Translations under genes and position numbers: made by a program
Shown here: piece after piece, positions 1 through 5,629 of the stretch
Layout of the letters: every line of letters begins with the position of its first letter
Numbering within the stretch: the stretch's first letter is position 1
The notes under the pieces: model-generated
The model's database searches: none
Seen by the model: the letters and a program-made list of their open reading frames with translations, nothing else
Told to the model about the DNA's origin: nothing
Origin: Chromatiales bacterium
Lineage (GTDB): Bacteria > Pseudomonadota > Gammaproteobacteria > Thiohalomonadales > Thiohalomonadaceae
Assembly (NCBI GenBank): GCA_029864785.1
Contig: JAOTST010000123.1
Coordinates: 1-5,629 of the forward strand
Direction: 5' to 3'
DNA length: 5,629 nt

Positions 1-261
1 CCACTCATTACCACCAATTGTGCCATCCTCGGTCTCGCCATCTTCGCAACCAATCGTGAATATGGATTCCTTGAAGGGATGGTCTTTGCCCTCGGTGCCG
101 GTGCCGGGTTTACCCTGGCGATGGTGCTGATGGCAGGCATTCGTGAAGAGGTCGAAATATCCAATCCCCCTGCTCTAATCCGTGGCACCGCGATTAACCT
201 GATTATTGCAGGCATCCTCTCAATGGCGTTCATGGGCTTTGCCGGCCTGTTTTCGGCCTAA
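1..261 (+). CDS. rnfA: RnfA, Rnf electron transport complex subunit A, C-terminal fragment (5' end outside window)
   Basis: This is the last 86 codons of an open frame that enters from the left edge; an ATG at 79 is internal and not the start. RnfA is an integral inner-membrane subunit of the Rnf complex, which couples electron transfer between ferredoxin and NAD+ to ion translocation. Three hydrophobic stretches are visible, matching the last three of the family's six helices. The first contains PLITTNCA; its Cys (codon 19-21) corresponds to the conserved NC cysteine that, in the RnfA/RnfE and NqrD/NqrE pairs, helps bind an iron-sulfur centre within the membrane. The ending, with GTAIN and AFMGFAGL, matches the RnfA (RsxA) C-terminus. 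The homologous NqrE is the main alternative, but it usually has ITVNCA and different terminal residues. Two tandem TAA stops (259-264) end the gene. No rnfB follows, so rnfA is probably the last rnf gene of its cluster here, unlike rnfABCDGE order. Confidence 0.9.
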   Translation, partial: PLITTNCAILGLAIFATNREYGFLEGMVFALGAGAGFTLAMVLMAGIREEVEISNPPALIRGTAINLIIAGILSMAFMGFAGLFSA

Positions 262-276
262 TAAGCCAGCTTATCT

Positions 277-361
277 TCTGTATGGCTCCATGCCTGCGGT
301 GAAAAATGGTCATTTACATTTGTAAACTCACATTTTCCATCTTGTCATGAAACCATACAGA
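277..361. repeat. 85-bp imperfect palindrome between rnfA and the Cys-rich gene
   Basis: Several inverted segments share one centre near 319. TCTGTATGG (277-285) pairs with CCATACAGA (353-361) over 9 bp, and CATG (289-292) with CATG (346-349). TGAAAAATG (300-308) pairs with CATTTTCCA (331-339) at 8 of 9 positions, and TTTACA (313-318) with TGTAAA (321-326) around a tiny loop. The coordinate sums are 638 for the outer pairs and 639 for the inner ones, so a single one-base offset explains the whole structure. As RNA it would form one long interrupted hairpin after the rnfA stop and before the next gene. No obvious target-site duplication flanks it, and no second copy is seen in the window. It could be an mRNA-processing or stability hairpin, an attenuating terminator without a clear U-tract, a regulator site, or a relic of a small palindromic element. 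Confidence 0.7.
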
Positions 362-396
362 GGCAATCTGAATCATTAGCTACTAAAATAGAGATC

Positions 397-606
397 ATGT
401 TGACTCACCTACTCGCCATTATCGGATTGATTACCCTGCTCATCGGATGGGTCATTTTTCAGGAGTGGCTCAAAAAAAATGGTAACGAATATCGTCCCGG
501 ATGTGGCGGAGGCTGTAGTAGCTGCTCAACAACTTCCAGCTGTGAAACGGAAACTCCATCTACGCCACAATTTGTTAAGATAGATCCTCCCAAAAAATCA
601 ACATAG
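397..606 (+). CDS. Small single-pass membrane protein with Cys-rich tail (NqrM-like / FeoB-associated Cys-rich-like architecture)
   Basis: This is a 69-residue protein. Residues about 3-21 form one hydrophobic helix, followed by a charged stretch (EWLKKNGNEYR). Next comes a Gly/Ser/Cys cluster with Cys36, Cys40, Cys43 and Cys49 (C-x3-C-x2-C-x5-C), then a polar Pro/Thr/Lys tail. The compact Cys set after a helix suggests metal, probably iron, or Fe-S handling at the membrane face. The layout resembles NqrM (DUF539), the iron-centre maturation factor of Na+-NQR, and FeoB-associated Cys-rich membrane proteins, but I cannot assign it to either from sequence alone. It lies 135 bp after rnfA and 12 bp before mdh, so it is likely cotranscribed with mdh. 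ATG 397 has only GAGA 2 nt upstream; TTG at 400, directly after it, would give 5-nt spacing and remove one residue. The open frame, the clean domain structure and the tight spacing to mdh support a real gene; the function is unknown. Confidence 0.75.
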   Translation: MLTHLLAIIGLITLLIGWVIFQEWLKKNGNEYRPGCGGGCSSCSTTSSCETETPSTPQFVKIDPPKKST

Positions 607-618
607 AAAATAACAGAT

Positions 619-1560
619 ATGTCGCGACATAAAATCGCCCTCGTCGGTGGCGGAGCCATCGGTAGTACTATTGCTTTAATGACCACCCAACGTGTGCTGG
701 GTGACGTGGTTATGCTTGACCGACCTGAATATATTGATCCAGTACACGGTAAAGCTCTCGATATCCTTGCCGTTCGCCCCCACTTTGGCTTCGATGTCGA
801 CCTCACCTCTACCAGTGACTATCACATGATAGAGGGTGCCGATATCGTGGTCGTTACTGCCGGTGTACCACGTGGTCCCAATATGACCCGCGAAGATGTC
901 CTTGCAGTCAATATCAAGATCATCGAAGAGGTCGCTGGAAAGATAAAAAAACACGCCCCTGATGCCTTTGTGATTCTCACTACAAACCCGGTCGACGCGA
1001 TTGTTCACGCCTTTTATAAACATTCTGGAATGAAGAAAAGTCAGGTGGTCGGCCTCTCCGGTGCGCTCGATACCAGCCGTTTTAAAAATTTCATCTCCAT
1101 GGAGACGGGCTACTCAGTAAAGGATGTATCCTGTCTGGTAATGGGCGGTCACGGCCCAACGATGATCCCTATCACCCGTACGGCCACCGTAGGAGGCATT
1201 CCACTCAGAGACCTGCTCAGTGATGAGCGCATCAATTACATTGTTGAACGCACCCGTCATGCTGGTACCGAAATCGTCAACCTACTCGGTAACGGCAGCG
1301 CCTATTTTAGCTCTGCCAGCGCCATTGTTGAGATGATGGAGTCGGTCATTTTTGACAAAAAACGGGTCATTGCCTCCTCGGCGCTCTGCGAAGGCGAGTA
1401 CGGTATTGATGGGCACTTTATCGGTGTACCCTGTGTGCTTGGCTCAAGCGGCGTTGAAAAAATTATCGAGTTCAAATTGACCGATGATGAACAGGATATG
1501 GTTGACCATACCCTCCAATCAATCAAAAAGACCGTTGAGCAGGCGGGCATTATTGAATAA
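619..1560 (+). CDS. mdh: Malate dehydrogenase, NAD-dependent, LDH-like type
   Basis: It encodes a 313-residue, full-length member of the lactate/malate dehydrogenase family and would interconvert malate and oxaloacetate with NAD(H) in the cytoplasm. The N-terminal Rossmann fold has the Gly pattern G10-x-G12-x2-G15, with Asp34 at the end of the second strand, which favours NAD over NADP. The substrate loop contains Arg85 and Arg91, six residues apart; Arg85 occupies the position that is Gln in lactate dehydrogenases, indicating malate specificity. TTNPVD (Asn123), DTSRF (Asp151 and Arg154) and catalytic His178 in GGHG complete the active site, including the His-Asp pair. The residue after HG is Pro180, where Asp is usual (HGDTM), and the loop reads RGPNM rather than the common RKPGM. 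Length and C-terminus are normal. The start ATG lies 12 bp after the Cys-rich gene, with only a weak purine-rich stretch before it, consistent with translation inside an operon. Fumarase, the preceding TCA enzyme, follows after 17 bp. Confidence 0.96.
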   Translation: MSRHKIALVGGGAIGSTIALMTTQRVLGDVVMLDRPEYIDPVHGKALDILAVRPHFGFDVDLTSTSDYHMIEGADIVVVTAGVPRGPNMTREDVLAVNIKIIEEVAGKIKKHAPDAFVILTTNPVDAIVHAFYKHSGMKKSQVVGLSGALDTSRFKNFISMETGYSVKDVSCLVMGGHGPTMIPITRTATVGGIPLRDLLSDERINYIVERTRHAGTEIVNLLGNGSAYFSSASAIVEMMESVIFDKKRVIASSALCEGEYGIDGHFIGVPCVLGSSGVEKIIEFKLTDDEQDMVDHTLQSIKKTVEQAGIIE

Positions 1561-1577
1561 ACGGATTAAGCTGAACC

Positions 1578-3197
1578 ATGACTAACATTGTGTACCACCC
1601 TCCCTACCCGCTAGGCGCCGATAAAACCGAATACCGCCTGCTCACCAGCGACCACATATCGAGTGACTCCTTCCAGGGAGAAAACATACTCGTGGTGGAA
1701 CCCGAGGCGCTCAAGCTACTCGCTGCCGAAGCGATAAAAGATGTGTCTCATCTGTTTCGTAGCAGTCATCTACAACAGTTACGCAATATACTTGATGATG
1801 ATGAGGCCTCTACCAACGACCAATTTGTTGCGCTAGAGCTACTGAAAAATGCGACTATCTCCGCCGATATGATACTGCCCAGTTGTCAGGATACTGGCAC
1901 GGCCATCGTGTCAGCGAAAAAGGGGCAGCAGGTCTGGAGCGGCAGTGATGATTGTGCCTGGCTCAGTGCAGGAATTTCTGAAAGCTATCAAAAGCTCAAT
2001 CTGCGCAATTCACAGATGTCACCGCTTACGATTTATGAAGAGAAGAACAGCGGAACAAATCTACCCGCCCAGCTCGATATTGAGGCGACCGGTGGTGATG
2101 AGTACAAATTTCTCTTCATGACCAAGGGTGGTGGTTCGGCCAACAAGACCTTTCTCTTCCAAGAGACCAAGGCCGTTCTCAATCCCAAGTCCATGCATGC
2201 GTTTCTCTTGGAAAAACTGCCAATGCTCGGCACGGCTGCTTGCCCACCCTACCATCTTGCCATTGTGATTGGCGGTACCTCAGCAGAGTCGAATCTTAAA
2301 AACGTTAAACTCGCTTCAGCCAGATACCTTGATGAACTGCCCACCAAAGGTAACGATTACGGTCAGGCATTTCGTGACTTAGACCTTGAAGCCGAGGTGC
2401 TGCAACTCACCCGAGAAGAGATGGGGCTTGGTGCCCAGTTTGGCGGAAAATATTTCGCTCACGATGTACGCGTCATTCGCCTACCACGTCACGGTGCATC
2501 ATGTCCGATCGGCATCGGTGTCTCCTGTTCTGCTGATCGCAATATCCTCGGCAAGATCAATCGTGATGGAGTCTGGCTGGAAAAACTCGACAGAGATCCG
2601 GCTCGGTTCTTACCTACACCCTCAGAGCCTATAAAAGAGAGTTCTAGTGAAAGCGTTCGCATCGATCTCAACCAACCGATGAGTGAGATCCTTAAGCAGT
2701 TATCACAATATCCCATCAAGACTCCTCTTCTTCTGAATGGCCCGATCATCGTGGCGCGTGATATTGCCCACGCCAAACTTAAAGAGCTGATCGACAGTGG
2801 TGAAGAGCTACCTGACTACATTAAAAACCATATCGTCTACTACGCAGGTCCTGCCAAAACACCTGAAGGTTATGCCTCAGGATCATTCGGACCTACCACT
2901 GCGGGTAGAATGGATAGCTATGTTGGATTGTTCCAGAAACATGGAGGCTCGATGATCATGCTGGCCAAAGGGAATCGCTCACGTCAGGTGACTGATGCCT
3001 GCAAACTACATGGTGGTTTTTATCTAGGTTCAATTGGTGGTGCTGCTGCACAACTGGCTCTGGAGAGTATTAAAAAGGTCGAGGTGATCGACTATTCCGA
3101 ACTAGGCATGGAGGCGGTACATCGCATTGAAGTGGAGAACTTCCCAGCCTTTATTATTGTTGACGACAAGGGGAATGACTTTTTTAGTCAGCTTTAA
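1578..3197 (+). CDS. fumA: Class I fumarate hydratase (iron-sulfur fumarase, FumA/FumB type)
   Basis: It encodes a 539-residue, full-length class I fumarase, catalysing reversible hydration of fumarate to malate with a labile [4Fe-4S] cluster. The N-terminal domain (about 1-345) carries the cluster cysteines: Cys103 in PSCQDTGT, Cys222 in TAACPPYH, and most likely Cys317 in VSCSADRN, judged by spacing against the enterobacterial enzymes (Cys309 in HGASCP is also conserved). KGGGSANK (183-190) and [10 protein letters not shown] (301-310) are family signatures. After a variable linker (about 341-362) comes the C-terminal domain (about 363-539) with [51 protein letters not shown] and the terminal DDKGNDFF. 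Both domains are fused in one chain, unlike the two-subunit FumA/FumB-type enzymes of many anaerobes and archaea. It starts 17 bp after mdh without a strong Shine-Dalgarno, so translation is probably linked to mdh. The cluster is oxygen-sensitive in known members, so this enzyme suits low-oxygen or well-protected conditions. Confidence 0.97.
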   Translation: MTNIVYHPPYPLGADKTEYRLLTSDHISSDSFQGENILVVEPEALKLLAAEAIKDVSHLFRSSHLQQLRNILDDDEASTNDQFVALELLKNATISADMILPSCQDTGTAIVSAKKGQQVWSGSDDCAWLSAGISESYQKLNLRNSQMSPLTIYEEKNSGTNLPAQLDIEATGGDEYKFLFMTKGGGSANKTFLFQETKAVLNPKSMHAFLLEKLPMLGTAACPPYHLAIVIGGTSAESNLKNVKLASARYLDELPTKGNDYGQAFRDLDLEAEVLQLTREEMGLGAQFGGKYFAHDVRVIRLPRHGASCPIGIGVSCSADRNILGKINRDGVWLEKLDRDPARFLPTPSEPIKESSSESVRIDLNQPMSEILKQLSQYPIKTPLLLNGPIIVARDIAHAKLKELIDSGEELPDYIKNHIVYYAGPAKTPEGYASGSFGPTTAGRMDSYVGLFQKHGGSMIMLAKGNRSRQVTDACKLHGGFYLGSIGGAAAQLALESIKKVEVIDYSELGMEAVHRIEVENFPAFIIVDDKGNDFFSQL

Positions 3198-3234
3198 ATT
3201 CAAATTAAAACAGCCTTCAATAATTTCTAAAGCT
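3190..3234. terminator. Possible weak hairpin between the convergent fumarase and kinase genes
   Basis: AGCTTTA (3190-3196) and TAAAGCT (3228-3234) form a perfect 7-bp inverted repeat, extended by AATT (3197-3200) against AATT (3222-3225) with a 2-nt bulge. It starts inside the fumarase stop region and spans most of the 52-bp convergent gap. It is AT-rich, and no U-tract follows directly on either strand (the nearest T-run, 3253-3258, is 18 nt further on and lies in the kinase gene). A bidirectional terminator is expected here by position; the sequence support is weak. Confidence 0.25.
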
Positions 3235-3249
3235 ATTCAAAGATGAGCG

Positions 3250-4659
3250 CTATTTTTTAACTTTAATTAAACTTAATTGCTCTCTCAGTTCATCATATCG
3301 AATAGGCTTTGAGATGACGCTATCCATGCCTGAAGCAATACACTGACTAATATTCTGTTGAGTAATATCCGCAGTCAGCGCGATAATCGGTAACGTCCCG
3401 ATAGGCTCTGCCATTTCACGAATTTTTAGGGTCGTATCCATACCGTTTATCCCCGGCATACGTATATCCATTAATATAATATCAAATGGAGAGAGGGTAT
3501 CCTCTTGGCATTTTTCAAGGATCTCTAATGCTACATAACCATCTTTTGCTAGAACAACATGATGTCCATCTTGCTCTAAAAGAGCCGACTCAGCCCGCTG
3601 ATTAATGGGGTCATCCTCTACAAGAAGGATATTTAAACTGATATCTTTTTTGATTATATTGTCGGAGCTTATTGTATCGGCAGAAGATTCGCTGGATGTA
3701 TATGGCAATTGAATCTTAAACCAAAACTCACTCCCCTCACCATCATGACTATCCACATCAATTTCACCATCCATCGCTTCGATAATATGGTGACAAATGG
3801 CTAATCCAAGACCACTACCCCCAAAACGACGGTTAATAGAAGAGTCTGCCTGAGTAAATGGTTTAAAGAGCTTTGGTTTAATCTCTTCCCGAATCCCAAT
3901 GCCACTATCAACCACCTCAAATAATAGAGAAACTCTGTTTTTGTTTTTAGATTCATCAATTTGAGTTACTTTGACACGAACCTCACCATTTGTAGTAAAT
4001 TTCAGTGCATTGCCAATTAAATTAAAGAGCAGTTGCCTTAGCCGTGTAGGATCACCAATAAGTACTCGCGGAATTTTTTTATCAACATGATAGGTAAGTG
4101 AATCATTTTGGGTTATCGCCTTAGGCTGAAAGAGAGTCACCATATTTTCCAGGATAGGAGTCAGTTCAAAATCAGTCCTCTCTAACTGCAACTTGCCCGA
4201 CTCAATAATCGAGAGGTCAAGCACATCCGAAATAAGGGTTAACAGCGTCTCACTTGAAAAATTTATAGCATCAACATACTCACGCTGTTTTTCAGTAAGA
4301 TCCGTTCGGCTCAGAAGGGTAATCATGCTCAATGCGCCATTCAGGGGGGTCCTGATTTCATGACTCATGCTCGCAAGAAAATCAGATTTAGCATCATTAC
4401 TACGTTGTAACTCTTCAGCAAGAGTCTGCATCTCTACCCGTAACTGATGATTAGTTAGCACCATATTAATAATATATGTGGTAACAATAGGGCTAATGAT
4501 CGAAGGAACGAGGATGGATATTAAGATACTGGAATAGTTAAATTCCCTGCCAGCAAGTGTTGAAGCAACAACCGTAATAAGTACTGATGCGGCGATTGAA
4601 AGAATAGTAATTAGAAGAACTGATTTAAACAGACCTGATTTTATGAGCCAGTTTTTCAT
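3250..4659 (-). CDS. Membrane-anchored hybrid sensor histidine kinase with C-terminal receiver domain
   Basis: It encodes 469 residues. Two membrane helices (about 13-35 and 44-68) are separated by only about 8 residues, so there is essentially no periplasmic sensor. A short amphipathic or coiled segment (about 70-93) leads to HisKA with phospho-acceptor His100 in SMSHEIRTPLNG. The ATPase domain follows: N-box with Asn213 and Asn217, G1 box VDSGIGI (Asp251), the KPFTQAD segment, and the G2 box RRFGGSGLGLAIC. After a Ser-rich linker (about 321-338) comes a receiver domain with acidic pair Asp349/Asp350, phospho-acceptor Asp398 in LMDIRMPG, Thr429 and Lys451. All catalytic residues are present, so kinase activity and His100-to-Asp398 transfer are expected. 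There is no HPt domain, so onward phosphotransfer would need a separate HPt protein, unlike BarA, which carries its own. No partner regulator is adjacent and the signal is unknown. It is visibly more AT-rich than the flanking genes. Confidence 0.93.
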   Translation of the reverse strand: MKNWLIKSGLFKSVLLITILSIAASVLITVVASTLAGREFNYSSILISILVPSIISPIVTTYIINMVLTNHQLRVEMQTLAEELQRSNDAKSDFLASMSHEIRTPLNGALSMITLLSRTDLTEKQREYVDAINFSSETLLTLISDVLDLSIIESGKLQLERTDFELTPILENMVTLFQPKAITQNDSLTYHVDKKIPRVLIGDPTRLRQLLFNLIGNALKFTTNGEVRVKVTQIDESKNKNRVSLLFEVVDSGIGIREEIKPKLFKPFTQADSSINRRFGGSGLGLAICHHIIEAMDGEIDVDSHDGEGSEFWFKIQLPYTSSESSADTISSDNIIKKDISLNILLVEDDPINQRAESALLEQDGHHVVLAKDGYVALEILEKCQEDTLSPFDIILMDIRMPGINGMDTTLKIREMAEPIGTLPIIALTADITQQNISQCIASGMDSVISKPIRYDELREQLSLIKVKK

Positions 4660-4669
4660 TTAGCGGATG

Positions 4670-4673
4670 CTCC
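4670..4673 (-). promoter_or_regulatory. Shine-Dalgarno site of the hybrid kinase
   Basis: On the minus strand GGAG lies 10 nt before the ATG at 4657-4659. This is slightly long but usable spacing, and it supports this ATG as the kinase start. It is the clearest ribosome-binding site in the window; the plus-strand operon genes lack comparable ones. Confidence 0.6.
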
Positions 4674-4703
4674 ACATATCGGTATGAGCCTACCTCATTT
4701 ATT

Positions 4704-4709
4704 ATTATA
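4704..4709 (-). promoter_or_regulatory. Candidate -10 element upstream of the hybrid kinase
   Basis: The minus strand reads TATAAT, a perfect sigma70-type -10 hexamer, 44 nt upstream of the kinase start codon. No good -35 hexamer is found at 15-19 nt spacing (the region there reads GGGCTA or similar), nor an extended -10 TG. It could be a promoter that depends on an activator, or a chance match in AT-rich sequence. If real, it gives the kinase its own transcript, separate from the upstream methyltransferase gene. Confidence 0.35.
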
Positions 4710-4774
4710 TTGTGTTAAACAGAGCATAGCCCAGAATCAGAAGAGTTCATATCAATATAAAGCATCTATTATCT

Positions 4775-5629
4775 CTAGTGAGAGACTACTCTGGTAAAGA
4801 AACATTTGATGTAGTCAGTCTCAATAATTGCTGGATGGACGGGATGATCCGGCCCCTGATGACCCTGCCCTATAATCTGTAGATCTCGATTAAGGTGTTG
4901 TGATGATTTTAACAGCAGTTCGCGCAGAGTATCGTGCTGTAGATGATACGAACATGAAGCCGAGATAAGGATGCCATCCTTATCCAGTAACTGCATCGCC
5001 GCCTGATTAAGACGACGATAGGCCTCTCCTCCCTTTTTCATATCCTTTCGACGTTTGATAAAGGCAGGCGGGTCAACAATCACCACATCAAATTTTTCAT
5101 TATCCAGACGCAGTTCCTTAAGGGCATCAAAGGCATCTCCTTGAAATCCTTGCACCCGATCAGCCACACCATTAAGTTCCGCATTACGTCCAACCATGTC
5201 GAGAGCTGGTGCGGAGCTGTCGACACAGATCACCTCTCGTGCCCCCGCTGTAGCCGCCGCCACGCCCCAGCCACCGATATAACTGAAGACATCCAGCACC
5301 CTCGCCCCTTCGGAAAAATCTTGGGCTCGTGCGCGGTTCAAACGATGGTCGTAGAACCAGCCCGTCTTCTGTCCACTAAGCAGTGGTACCTCAAAACGGG
5401 TACCATTTTCCTCAATTTCCACGACATCCGGCACCTCGCCCACTGCCGTCTCAATGTAACTTTCTAAACCTTCCTGGATGCGAATGCTATTGTCATTACG
5501 CAACAGAATAGCCGCAGGATTAAGCGCACTCTGTAGTGCCTCGACCACCTCGTCACGCAACACCTCCATACCGGCGGTATTAAGCTGCACCACTAGGACA
5601 TCTCCAAAGCGATCGACAACCAATCCTGG
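4775..5629 (-). CDS. rlmI: RlmI-family 23S rRNA (cytosine) methyltransferase, C-terminal part (5' end outside window)
   Basis: The last 284 codons are visible. The frame stays open to the right edge and begins with Pro-Gly, as in the family motif DGLPGLTVDRFG; the TTG at 5621-5623 is therefore internal. RlmI methylates C5 of cytosine 1962 of 23S rRNA using S-adenosylmethionine. The visible part starts in the central domain (VDRFGD, with RIQEGLE aligned to RKKEGME of E. coli RlmI), then GQKTGWFYDHRLNR, equivalent to GHKTGYYLDQRDSR. The methyltransferase core follows: SAM-binding VLDVFSYIGGWG, the acidic end of strand two in VICVDSS, FDVVIVDPPAFIK, and the Cys-containing ISASCSYH near the C-terminus, the expected catalytic Cys region of m5C methyltransferases. 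The E. coli protein is just under 400 residues, so about 110, including the PUA domain, should lie beyond the edge. Exact target site and RlmI orthology are inferred from family resemblance. Confidence 0.9.
   Translation of the reverse strand, partial: PGLVVDRFGDVLVVQLNTAGMEVLRDEVVEALQSALNPAAILLRNDNSIRIQEGLESYIETAVGEVPDVVEIEENGTRFEVPLLSGQKTGWFYDHRLNRARAQDFSEGARVLDVFSYIGGWGVAAATAGAREVICVDSSAPALDMVGRNAELNGVADRVQGFQGDAFDALKELRLDNEKFDVVIVDPPAFIKRRKDMKKGGEAYRRLNQAAMQLLDKDGILISASCSYHLQHDTLRELLLKSSQHLNRDLQIIGQGHQGPDHPVHPAIIETDYIKCFFTRVVSH

Larger units (their letters stand above)
4660..4774. other. 115-bp AT-rich intergenic gap between the methyltransferase and kinase genes
   Basis: Both flanking genes read leftward. 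Apart from the TATAAT and GGAG elements listed separately, I see no convincing rho-independent terminator for the methyltransferase gene and no small ORF. Read-through from the methyltransferase gene into the kinase gene cannot be excluded. Confidence 0.5.

Noticed and set aside
1..261. Assignment of the first gene as NqrE of Na+-NQR
   Set aside because: NqrE is homologous, but the TTNCA motif and the GTAIN/AFMGFAGL ending fit RnfA better; upstream genes would settle it.
313..348. sigma70 promoter for the Cys-rich/mdh/fumarase operon, for example TTGTAA (320-325) with TGTCAT (343-348)
   Set aside because: Both hexamers match only 4 of 6 positions and lie within the palindrome; TAAAAT at 384-389 has no -35 partner and sits almost at the start codon. 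Nothing is convincing.
459..806. 115-codon minus-strand open frame overlapping the Cys-rich gene and the start of mdh
   Set aside because: It lies antisense to two better-supported genes, its translation shows no recognisable domain, and it would cover a conserved mdh N-terminus.
676..1023. 115-codon minus-strand open frame inside mdh
   Set aside because: It is a shadow of the highly conserved malate dehydrogenase frame, with no protein-like features of its own.
3176..3190. TGACT-TTTTT-AGTCA small hairpin at the end of fumarase as a terminator
   Set aside because: It is a 5-bp AT-rich stem inside the coding sequence whose T-run is in the loop, not after the stem.
5141..5467. 108-codon plus-strand open frame inside the methyltransferase gene
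   Set aside because: It is antisense to conserved methyltransferase motifs and its translation looks random.
5621..5623. TTG as a start codon for the methyltransferase
   Set aside because: The frame remains open upstream with Pro-Gly, matching the internal LPG-VDRFG motif of RlmI proteins, so the true start lies outside the window.
1..5629. CRISPR arrays, tRNA or rRNA genes, insertion sequences
   Set aside because: No regularly spaced direct repeats, no cloverleaf-like sequences and no transposase-like frames were seen.

Overview
The window reads as a chromosomal segment of a Gammaproteobacterium. The basis is the mix of an Rnf-type RnfA end, an LDH-like malate dehydrogenase, a FumA/FumB-type class I fumarase close to the enterobacterial proteins as I recall them, a BarA-style hybrid kinase and an RlmI-family rRNA methyltransferase. 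A respiratory or chemolithotrophic lineage such as the sulfur oxidisers is plausible. That placement is inference from family resemblance only; the window carries no decisive taxonomic marker.

Plus-strand block (1-3197). The window opens inside the last 86 codons of rnfA, an inner-membrane, Fe-S-ligating subunit of the Rnf ferredoxin:NAD+ oxidoreductase. A 135-bp gap follows and holds an unusually long imperfect palindrome (277-361). Next come three tightly spaced genes: a 69-residue protein with one membrane helix and a Cys-rich tail (397-606), malate dehydrogenase (619-1560, 12 bp later) and class I fumarase (1578-3197, 17 bp later). The two enzymes catalyse consecutive TCA-cycle steps (fumarate to malate to oxaloacetate), so this is probably one transcription unit for C4 metabolism, sitting directly downstream of Rnf.

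Minus-strand block (3250-5629). Convergent to fumarase after only 52 bp is a complete hybrid sensor histidine kinase: two membrane helices, almost no periplasmic part, HisKA, HATPase and a receiver domain. Upstream of it on the same strand is the C-terminal part of an RlmI-type 23S rRNA cytosine methyltransferase, which runs off the right edge. A 115-bp gap between them contains a perfect -10 hexamer and a Shine-Dalgarno sequence for the kinase.

The most interesting item is the small Cys-rich membrane protein. Its architecture resembles NqrM (DUF539), the maturation factor for the membrane iron centre of Na+-NQR, and the FeoB-associated Cys-rich proteins. It lies just downstream of rnfA, whose product carries the equivalent membrane-embedded Fe-S ligand. 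A role in Rnf (or fumarase) iron-centre assembly is a testable hypothesis, not a demonstrated function. The other genes look like ordinary, intact housekeeping and signalling genes.
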